DNA of 64,000 bases. It comes from Solirubrobacterales bacterium. GTDB taxonomy: Bacteria > Actinomycetota > Thermoleophilia > Solirubrobacterales > Solirubrobacteraceae. The notes below the pieces were generated by a model. That model worked only from the letters and a program-made list of their open reading frames with translations. It did no database searches and was not told where the DNA came from. The translations under genes and the position numbers were made by a program. This document shows, in pieces, positions 9,090 to 15,818 of this stretch. Position 1 is the stretch's first letter. Every line of letters begins with the position of its first letter. The DNA lies in assembly GCA_003132505.1 (NCBI GenBank), contig PKXY01000045.1, forward strand, positions 12,234 to 76,233, given 5' to 3'.

Positions 9090-9437
9090 TCAGTGCTCCG
9101 CTACGTAGCCGCCATCGGGCTCGATCGGCAGTCCCGCGTCGACCCAGGCTTGGATCCCGCCGGCCATCGTGTACGCGTCGAAGCCGGCCGATCGGAACGC
9201 GCTTGCCGCCATCGCCGAGCGGACTCCAAGGCGGCAGTGGAAGACAACGGGCGCAGCGCGGTCGATCTGATCCGCCTGGGAGGGGAGCCGCTCCAACTCG
9301 ATGTGGCGCGTGCCAGGGATGTAGCCGGCGTCGCGCTCGTAGGGCTCACGAACATCGATGAACGTGGCGCCGTCGACAGCGAGCTGGTTGGCCCGCTCGG
9401 GGCTGACCTCGATCTGCGGGTTCTCGAATGCGCTCAC
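9090..9437 (-). CDS. Rhodanese-like domain protein
   Basis: A single-domain rhodanese of 115 residues. FIDVREPYERDAGYIPGTRH is the CH2A-type motif and HCRLGVRS holds the catalytic cysteine loop (CRxGxRS), so a persulfide carrier or sulfurtransferase role is plausible. I chose the GTG at 9437 because it gives the standard domain length; the frame is open to an ATG at 9506, which would overlap the divergent metallopeptidase start by a few bases and add a 23-residue extension. Either start is possible. Confidence 0.85.
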   Translation of the reverse strand: MSAFENPQIEVSPERANQLAVDGATFIDVREPYERDAGYIPGTRHIELERLPSQADQIDRAAPVVFHCRLGVRSAMAASAFRSAGFDAYTMAGGIQAWVDAGLPIEPDGGYVAEH

Positions 9438-9499
9438 AACCTCAGCAGAATACGCATCGACAACCCCGAGGCCGACGGCAGCTACCTTACGGATCGAGG

Positions 9500-10129
9500 A
9501 TGCCACCGACCCAGTCCGACCTGAAAACGATCGGCCGCGCGCTCGCCGGCGGCATCTTCGTCGCGCTGCTGGTCGCGCTGATCGCGAGTCCGCCGAGCCA
9601 CTCGACCTTACTGCGGGTGCTCGAGCTCGTCGTGATCATCGTGCTCGGCCTGATCGTGCTGGCCGCCATCGTCGAGCTGATCAGCACGCGCGTTGCCGGT
9701 TGGCATGAGAGCGAGCAGCAGTTCGAGCTGATCGTTCAGCGCAGCGAGCGCCTCGCACGCAGCGACCTGGCGGCTGACCCGGACGAGCTCGAATTCATGG
9801 AGCTCGATCCGCTCGACGACAGCGACTTCGAGGAGCTGGTGCGCGATGCGCTCGACGAGCTCCCGGACCTGCTGGCGAACGCGCTCCGTCACGTCGCCGT
9901 GGTGATCTCCTCCGGCGGACGCAAGGCTGGGCTCTACGGCCTCTATCAGGGCGACCAGGGCGGCCGCGACAACCATCCCGACCGGATCGTGATCTTCCGC
10001 GACTCCCTACGACGCGACTTCGGCCGCGACCCTGACGCGCTGCGCGAGCAGGTAACGCGCACCGTGCGCCACGAGCTGGCCCACCACGTCGGCTTTGACG
10101 AGCTGGGCGTGAGGGATCTAGGCCTCTAG
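9500..10129 (+). CDS. Membrane-anchored minimal metallopeptidase (zincin_1 / MMP-like domain)
   Basis: A 209-residue protein started at the ATG at 9500. Two hydrophobic segments (about residues 11-28 and 33-55) are followed by a charged linker and a C-terminal zinc-peptidase-like domain: ALDELPDLLANALRHVAVVI, then the RHELAHHVGFDE motif (HExxHxxxFDE) at residues about 190-201. Stand-alone versions of this small domain are widespread in actinobacteria with unknown substrates. The membrane-anchored arrangement suggests action at the inner face of the membrane. Its stop overlaps the convergent egtD stop by four bases. Confidence 0.8.
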   Translation: MPPTQSDLKTIGRALAGGIFVALLVALIASPPSHSTLLRVLELVVIIVLGLIVLAAIVELISTRVAGWHESEQQFELIVQRSERLARSDLAADPDELEFMELDPLDDSDFEELVRDALDELPDLLANALRHVAVVISSGGRKAGLYGLYQGDQGGRDNHPDRIVIFRDSLRRDFGRDPDALREQVTRTVRHELAHHVGFDELGVRDLGL

Positions 10130-11124
10130 ACCACGCGTCGCGCGAGCGACAGGGCGAACCAGTCGCGCGGGTCCGTATACCAGCCGTCGAGCGCGAGTCC
10201 GGCGGCGGCGAGGTCAGCTTCGAGGCGCGCGCGGGTGAACTTCGCGCTGATCTCGGTGCGCAGCTCCTCGCCGGCGGCGAAGTCCACCTGGAGACCGATC
10301 ACGGGGAGCGTGACGGTCTGACGCGAGCGCGCACGCAACCGCATCTCTATCCATTCGTTGCGATCGTCGAAAAGCGCAACATGGTCGAACTCGTCGGGCG
10401 CGAAGTCGCCACCTAGCTCGCGGTTGAGGACGCGCAGCATGTTGCGATTGAAGCGCGCGGTGATTCCGGCCTGGTCGTCGTACGCAGCGATCAGCGTGGC
10501 GCGGTCCTTGACGAGGTCGGTTCCGAGCAGCAGGCGGTCGTCGCGTTCGAGCAGCGCACAGATGGCGCGCAGGAAGCGACGCCGGGCGCCGGGGCGAAAG
10601 TTCCCGATCGTGCCGCCGAGGAACACCACGAGTCTGCGCGCGCGTGGCGCAGGCAGACGGTCGAGGTGGCGTTCGAAATCGCCGATCAGCCCATGGACCG
10701 AGAGGCCCGGGTACTCCTCGATCAGCTGCAGGCCGCTCTCGCGCACCGCACTTTCGGTCACGTCGATGGCGACGTAACGCTCCAGCGTTCCCGCCCGCGC
10801 CATCGCGTCGAGCAGCACGCGTGTCTTGGTTGCGCTCCCGGACCCGAGCTCGACAAGCTCCCCTGCGCCCGTGCTGGCGACGATCTCGTCGGCGGCTCGC
10901 TCGAGGATCGCCCGCTCCGTGCGAGTCGGGTAGTACTCGGGCAGTTCGCAGATCTGCTCGAACAGCGCCGCGCCGCGGGCGTCGTAGAAATGCTTCGGTG
11001 GAAGCTCCTTGAACGGCTGCGTTAGCCCGTCGAGCGCGTCCTCGGGGAGCGTTCGCATCGCGGCGTCCTCGAACGCGTGGTCGATCGTGATCTGCGGTGG
11101 TGCGGTACGCGTGCGCGGGCTCAC
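10126..11124 (-). CDS. egtD: L-histidine N-alpha-methyltransferase EgtD
   Basis: A 332-residue SAM-dependent enzyme making hercynine (trimethylhistidine), the first step of ergothioneine synthesis. Signatures: KELPPKHFYDARGAALFEQI near the N terminus, EYYPTRTERAIL, the SAM loop LVELGSGSATKTR, and FLGGTIGNFRP. The GTG start overlaps the egtB stop (GTGA), so the two genes are coupled with egtB first. Length and motifs are normal. Confidence 0.95.
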   Translation of the reverse strand: MSPRTRTAPPQITIDHAFEDAAMRTLPEDALDGLTQPFKELPPKHFYDARGAALFEQICELPEYYPTRTERAILERAADEIVASTGAGELVELGSGSATKTRVLLDAMARAGTLERYVAIDVTESAVRESGLQLIEEYPGLSVHGLIGDFERHLDRLPAPRARRLVVFLGGTIGNFRPGARRRFLRAICALLERDDRLLLGTDLVKDRATLIAAYDDQAGITARFNRNMLRVLNRELGGDFAPDEFDHVALFDDRNEWIEMRLRARSRQTVTLPVIGLQVDFAAGEELRTEISAKFTRARLEADLAAAGLALDGWYTDPRDWFALSLARRVV

Positions 11125-12386
11125 GCCAGATCCGCCGCTACTCGTACGCCGGCGAAGATCTGGCGGCGCTGAGGCAGGTCCCAGTTGCGGAACGTCGGCG
11201 TGACGACGTCCGCGCTCGCTGCAAAGGAGCCGCCGCGCAGCACGCGGTACTCAGAACCGAAGAAGACCTCGGAGTACTCGCGGTAGGGATAGGCGCGGAA
11301 TCGCGGATAGGCGCCGAAGCAGCTCGCAGTCCACTCCCAGACGTCGCCGATCATGCCGAGCGCCCCGCACGGTGCGGCGCCGTCGAGAAGCGCACCGGCG
11401 GCAAGTGGCGCGAACACGGCGGACTCGATCAGGTTGGCGTGCCGCGGCTCGGGCGCCTCATCGCCCCAAGGCCAGGCGCGCTTGACCGCCGCGTCGGCGT
11501 CCCAGCTCGCCGCGGTCTCCCACTCCGCCTCGGTCGGCAGGCGCACGCCACGCGAGCGCGCGAACGCCTCCGCCTCGTGCCAGCAGATATGCACAACGGG
11601 TGCGCGCAGATCGAGCGGCGCGACTCCGTCGAGCCGGCGCTCGGCGCTCTCGGAGACCCACTGCAGGGGGCGCTCCACGTGTTCCTCGGCCCGCCACCTC
11701 CAACCTTCTGCCGTCCACCAGTCGCGGCGGCGGTAGCCGCCATCGCCGACGAACTCGAGCCAGTCGGCGTTCGTGACCGGTACGCGGCCGATGGAGAAAG
11801 CCTCAACCTCTACGTGATGTTGAGATCTTTCGTTGTCATATGCGCAGCCCTCAGCGGCGGCGCCTATCGGCACGGTCGCGGCGGGGACTGCGATGAGGTC
11901 GAGTCCGCTGTGCTGCGCCGCAGAGCCGTAGGCGCTCGTATCGGCGCCGGCGGGTGGCTGCCAGCCGTCGAGGGCTGCGAGTGCGAGGGTCTGGAGCATC
12001 GTCTCCGCGTGCTGACGCTCGTGACGCAGAACGAGCTCGACCAAAGGCTCATCGCCTCCTAGCACGAGTGAGCGGACGCGCTCGCGGACGGCGCTCAGAA
12101 AGCCCTCGGCCGCGGCGCGCTGCAGGTAGGGCAGCTCGCCGCGCCGCCAGCGTGGCGTCTCGAAGGCGTCATAGACACCAAGCAGCTCGGGATGCAACAG
12201 CGGCAGGCCGCCGCGACGGTGCGCGAGCCAGAGATCCTCGAACGCTGCGATGTGGCCGAGATCCCAGACCAGCGGGCTCATCAACGGCGAGTGCACGCGC
12301 TCGAGTTCGCTGTCGGCGACCGCGGCGACCAAGGCGAGCGTCTGCTCGCGTGCCCTCTCGAGGCGATCTGTCTCGAGCAGCGCCAT
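11121..12386 (-). CDS. egtB: Hercynine oxygenase EgtB (ergothioneine biosynthesis)
   Basis: A 421-residue non-haem iron sulfoxide synthase. The N-terminal DinB-like domain carries the iron ligands: a His in WDLGHIAAFEDLWLA and the HxxxH of LRHERQHAETM. The C-terminal FGE-sulfatase domain shows VPVTNADWLEFV, HICWHEAEAFARSRGVRLP, EAEWETAA and DVWEWTASCF, ending VLRGGSFA...FRNWDLP. It joins a sulfur donor to hercynine. Its partner is egtD; egtA, egtC and egtE are not in the window, so the sulfur donor (gamma-glutamylcysteine or cysteine) cannot be decided from here. Confidence 0.93.
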   Translation of the reverse strand: MALLETDRLERAREQTLALVAAVADSELERVHSPLMSPLVWDLGHIAAFEDLWLAHRRGGLPLLHPELLGVYDAFETPRWRRGELPYLQRAAAEGFLSAVRERVRSLVLGGDEPLVELVLRHERQHAETMLQTLALAALDGWQPPAGADTSAYGSAAQHSGLDLIAVPAATVPIGAAAEGCAYDNERSQHHVEVEAFSIGRVPVTNADWLEFVGDGGYRRRDWWTAEGWRWRAEEHVERPLQWVSESAERRLDGVAPLDLRAPVVHICWHEAEAFARSRGVRLPTEAEWETAASWDADAAVKRAWPWGDEAPEPRHANLIESAVFAPLAAGALLDGAAPCGALGMIGDVWEWTASCFGAYPRFRAYPYREYSEVFFGSEYRVLRGGSFAASADVVTPTFRNWDLPQRRQIFAGVRVAADLA

Positions 12387-12709
12387 CGGCAGAAGCCATC
12401 CTAGCGGCCCGCGCGAGTTGGCTCACCGGGTAGCCGCCAAGCGCCCCGGGCCCATGTCCTGAGCCCGGGGCACCGGCCGGCTATGGGCCCTCGGGCGCGA
12501 CCCGATCGGGATCGCCGTACCCCCTGATCGCTGCCCGGGGGCTCGAGAGCTCGCTGGCGAGATGGTCAGGCTCGCGACTGGCAGTTCAGCAGTCGCACAA
12601 GGGCAAGTCGTGAAGATCCTGATAGCACCAGAGGCAAGTTCACCGTCTGGTCACAGAAAGCTCTGGTTTGCAGGCGAATCATGGTCATATGACCAAGCGA
12701 GAAGGCACC
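12387..12709. other. Divergent intergenic region between egtB and the PHP-GT4 gene
   Basis: A 323-base stretch without a gene. It holds a perfect nine-base hairpin, GCCCCGGGC (12443-12451) with GCCCGGGGC (12463-12471), which lies upstream of both flanking genes and so is not an ordinary terminator. The last 100 bases are locally richer in A and T and contain the likely promoter of the plus-strand gene, with a GAGAAGG ribosome binding site at 12699-12705. I see no further recognisable site. Confidence 0.5.
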
Positions 12710-14974
12710 ATGGAGGAGCGGTCCGCAGCCCGCGTCGACCTGCACTGTCACTCCAGCGCATCCGCGGTATCGCGCCTGGGCGTGCAGCGCGCGCTCGGCC
12801 TGCCGGAGTGCGCAACACCTCCCGAGGAGGTCTACGAGCTCGCGAAGCGGCGCGGCATGGACTTCGTAACGATCACCGATCACGACACGATTGACGGGGT
12901 GGTCGAGATCGCCGATCGCGCCGACGTATTCATTTCCGAGGAGCTGACCGCTTGCTTCCGCGGCGAGCCGCAAGCAGTCCACGTCCTCTGCTTCGACATC
13001 ACGCGCGCCGACCACGAGTGGCTCCAGCTGCACAGCGGCGATGTCGAGGACTGTGCGGAGTACCTGGACGCCAACGGGATCGCCTGCGCGTTGGCCCATC
13101 CGTTCTACGCGGTAGGCGGACCGCTGCGCAGTCGCCACCGGCGGCGTCTCGCCGAGCTCTTCGCCGTCTGGGAGACCCGCAACGGCTCGCGCGCGCCGGA
13201 GCTCAACATGCCGGCAAGCGTCTACGTCGAGACACACGGCGGCATCGCAACCGGCGGCAGCGACGACCACGCGGGCATCGACATCGGTCGGACCTTCACC
13301 CAAGCGCCAGCGGCGGCCAGCCCGCGTGAGTTCCTCGACCATGTACGCGCCGGGCGCGTCAACCCGGGCGGTGAACAGGGCAGCGTCGAGAAATGGGCAC
13401 ACGCGGCAATGGCGCTCGCAGTGCGTGCCCTCGGTCGCAACGGCGACGTCTCCACGCTGGACCCGGTGAGGGTGCTCGAGATCGCAGAGCGACTGCTGCG
13501 CGAAGGCGACGCGCGCGAAGGGACGGGACAGACCGACCTGCGACCGGCCGACGCGCGCGCGCTCCTGCGCGCGTGGCTCGAGTCGGTCGGCCTCGACGGC
13601 CTGTGTGAGCGCGATCTCGTCGCCTACATGCAAGAGGACGCGTTCACCCACGCCGCTCTCTTCCGGCGAGCGCGCCGCGCCCACGAACGTCGACTGCGCG
13701 ACGCGGTGGAGCTCGCCTTTGCGGCTGCGGGCCGTGGCGAGTTGGCAACGATCGCGCCACTGCTGTTCGATGCCTGCCTACCGGCGATCCCCTACGCTCC
13801 CTCGGCAGCGTTCGTGGCCCGCGAGCGCGCGAAGCTCGCCAGCCGCGGCAGCGAGCCGGCGCGCATCGCGATCGTCGCTGACGGCATCGGTGCGATGCAC
13901 GGTGTCACGCGGACGATCGAGGAGATCCGCGAGCGCGGCGTCGACGGCTTCGAGATCGACGTGATCGGTACCGACGCCAACGTCGACCGCAGGCTGTCCT
14001 CGGTCGCGGACATCGAGGTGCCGCACTACGCTGGAATCGAGCTTGGAGTTCCAAGCCTGCCCGCCGCCGTCGAGGCGATCACCTCCGGCCGCTACGACCT
14101 GATCCACGTCTGCTCTCCGGGGCCGAGCGCGATCGCCGCGGTGCTTGTCGCGAGGGCGCTGGAGACGCCGCTCGTCGGCTCCTACCACACCGAGCTGGCG
14201 ACCTACGCCGGTCTGCGCTCGGGCAACTCGGCGCTCGAACTCGCCGCTTCGCTGGCGCTCAGCACCTTTTACGGGCAGTGCCGGCTGATCCTCTCCCCCA
14301 GCAGCGCCGCGGACGCGGCGCTTACCGCGCTCGGCATCCCGGCTAGCCGCACCGCTCGCTGGGATCGCGGCGTCGACACGACCCGCTTCAGTCCCGCGCG
14401 AGCAGACCAGCGGCTGCTGGGAGATGGGATCAACGTGCTGTACGCGGGACGCGTCGCTCGGGAGAAGAACCTCGACCTGCTCGCCGAGTCCTTCGAGCGC
14501 GCGCACGCGAGCGATCCTCGCCTGCACCTCGTGATAGCCGGCGACGGACCGGAGGCACCGCGACTGCGCAGGCGACTGGGCGAGCGGGCCACGTGGCTCG
14601 GCTGGCTCGCCGGCGACGAGCTGGCAACCGCCTATGCCAGCGCTGACATCTTCTGCTTCGCCAGCATCACCGACACCTTCGGTCAGGTGGTGCTCGAGGC
14701 GCAGGCGAGCGGGCTGGCAGTGCTCGCCGCAGACGCCGGCGGGCCGCGCGACCTGCTCAGCGGCGAGGTCGACGGCCTGCTGCGCGAGCCGACACCCAAG
14801 GCCTTCGCCTCGGCAATGCTCGCACTCGCTGCCTCGCCGCTGTTGCGCGCGCGACTTGGCCAAGCCGCGGTGCGCAGCGCCGCCGAGCGCACCTGGCCGC
14901 GCGCGCTCGGTCGGCTCGGCGCGGGCTACGCGACCGCTCTCGAAACCGTTGCTGCGATGCGCGATGCCGCGTAG
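12710..14974 (+). CDS. Fusion of a PHP phosphoesterase domain and a GT4 glycosyltransferase
   Basis: A 754-residue two-domain protein. Residues 8-300 are a PHP domain with all four metal motifs visible: DLHCHSSAS, FVTITDHDTIDG, ALAHPFYA and TGGSDDHAG. A helical linker leads to a GT4 (GT-B fold) domain from about residue 380: IAIVADGIGAMHGVTRTIEE, GSYHTELATYAG, LYAGRVAREKNLDLL, VIAGDGPE and the nucleotide-sugar site FGQVVLEAQASGLAVLA. The start at 12710 has a good ribosome binding site; earlier in-frame starts (12689, 12668) do not. Membrane segments are absent. The fusion suggests a phosphatase acting on the product or lipid-phosphate acceptor of the transferase; this is inference. The DUF2334 gene overlaps its end. 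Confidence 0.85.
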   Translation: MEERSAARVDLHCHSSASAVSRLGVQRALGLPECATPPEEVYELAKRRGMDFVTITDHDTIDGVVEIADRADVFISEELTACFRGEPQAVHVLCFDITRADHEWLQLHSGDVEDCAEYLDANGIACALAHPFYAVGGPLRSRHRRRLAELFAVWETRNGSRAPELNMPASVYVETHGGIATGGSDDHAGIDIGRTFTQAPAAASPREFLDHVRAGRVNPGGEQGSVEKWAHAAMALAVRALGRNGDVSTLDPVRVLEIAERLLREGDAREGTGQTDLRPADARALLRAWLESVGLDGLCERDLVAYMQEDAFTHAALFRRARRAHERRLRDAVELAFAAAGRGELATIAPLLFDACLPAIPYAPSAAFVARERAKLASRGSEPARIAIVADGIGAMHGVTRTIEEIRERGVDGFEIDVIGTDANVDRRLSSVADIEVPHYAGIELGVPSLPAAVEAITSGRYDLIHVCSPGPSAIAAVLVARALETPLVGSYHTELATYAGLRSGNSALELAASLALSTFYGQCRLILSPSSAADAALTALGIPASRTARWDRGVDTTRFSPARADQRLLGDGINVLYAGRVAREKNLDLLAESFERAHASDPRLHLVIAGDGPEAPRLRRRLGERATWLGWLAGDELATAYASADIFCFASITDTFGQVVLEAQASGLAVLAADAGGPRDLLSGEVDGLLREPTPKAFASAMLALAASPLLRARLGQAAVRSAAERTWPRALGRLGAGYATALETVAAMRDAA

Positions 14975-15704
14975 CGGGCCGGCCACGATCGCCGTCGCGC
15001 TGCACGACATCGAGCCCGCGACGTTCGACCGCTGCGCCCTGATCCGCGACTGGCTCGACGACCACGGAATCAATCGCGTCACGCTGCTCGTGATTCCGGC
15101 GCGCGACCTGCATCCCCTGTCTGACCGCCGGCCGGAGATCGCCATCTGGCTCGACGAGCGGCGCCGTGCAGGCGATGCAATCGCTCAACACGGCTTCCAG
15201 CACTTCCGCTCGCGCCCAGCGCATTGGTCACGACCGCTGCGGCCCCGGCTGCACAGTGAGGCCGCCGAGTTCATCGGCCTGGACGAGCGCGAGACAGAGC
15301 GAGCGCTCGATGCGGGCCGGCGCGTGCTGAAACTCGCCGGCATTGAACCACACGGCTTCGTTGCCCCGGCCTACGCGTACACACCGGCGCTGCGGGGGAT
15401 GCTTGAAAGCCGCTTTCGCTGGTGGGCCGGCTCCTGGGGCCTCCACGCGACCGGAGCCGCTGCGTCGACCCGCACCGGCCCGGCGATCGGACTAGCCAGC
15501 GGGACCGTCGCGCGCCGCGCGATCTCGCCAGGGGTCCTGCGCGCGGCAACCCTGCTGGCGGGCGAGACGCTGCGCCTCGATGTGCACCCGATGGACCTTA
15601 CGTTGCCCGGTCACATGCTGACGCTCGATTGGGTGCTCCGGCACTCGGTGAAGCGACGCCGCGCGGTAACTTACGACGAGCTCGCGGCCGCCGGGCCCGT
15701 TTGA
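14964..15704 (+). CDS. DUF2334-type polysaccharide deacetylase-like protein
   Basis: A 246-residue protein of the NodB/carbohydrate esterase 4 superfamily as modified in DUF2334: ALHDIEPATFDRCALIRDWL supplies the first acidic motif, QHGFQHFRS is the HG(F/Y)xH metal site and LRLDVHPMDL a C-terminal His. It begins inside the last codons of the PHP-GT4 gene (11-base overlap), so the two are translationally coupled and probably process the same glycan or glycolipid, for example by removing an N-acetyl group. The frame is open upstream inside the neighbour, but the start at 14964 matches the domain boundary. Confidence 0.8.
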   Translation: MPRSGPATIAVALHDIEPATFDRCALIRDWLDDHGINRVTLLVIPARDLHPLSDRRPEIAIWLDERRRAGDAIAQHGFQHFRSRPAHWSRPLRPRLHSEAAEFIGLDERETERALDAGRRVLKLAGIEPHGFVAPAYAYTPALRGMLESRFRWWAGSWGLHATGAAASTRTGPAIGLASGTVARRAISPGVLRAATLLAGETLRLDVHPMDLTLPGHMLTLDWVLRHSVKRRRAVTYDELAAAGPV

Positions 15705-15818
15705 AGCCCGCAGTGCGCTAGCCCGGACCCGGGAGAGGCTGATGCTTTGCCTGCGCTCGGGTGGGATGGCAAGATGTTTGCGCGCAGGACGGCTGATGCG
15801 TGATAGAAACGCGGGGTT

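Noticed and set aside
12443..12471. Hairpin read as an egtB terminator
   Set aside because: It lies upstream, not downstream, of egtB and the plus-strand gene; treated as an unexplained hairpin.
13778..15145. 455-codon open frame on the minus strand
   Set aside because: It lies antisense to the PHP-GT4 and DUF2334 genes, whose motifs are intact; long antisense frames are expected in GC-rich DNA. The translation has no family features and is rich in Arg/Ala/Gly.
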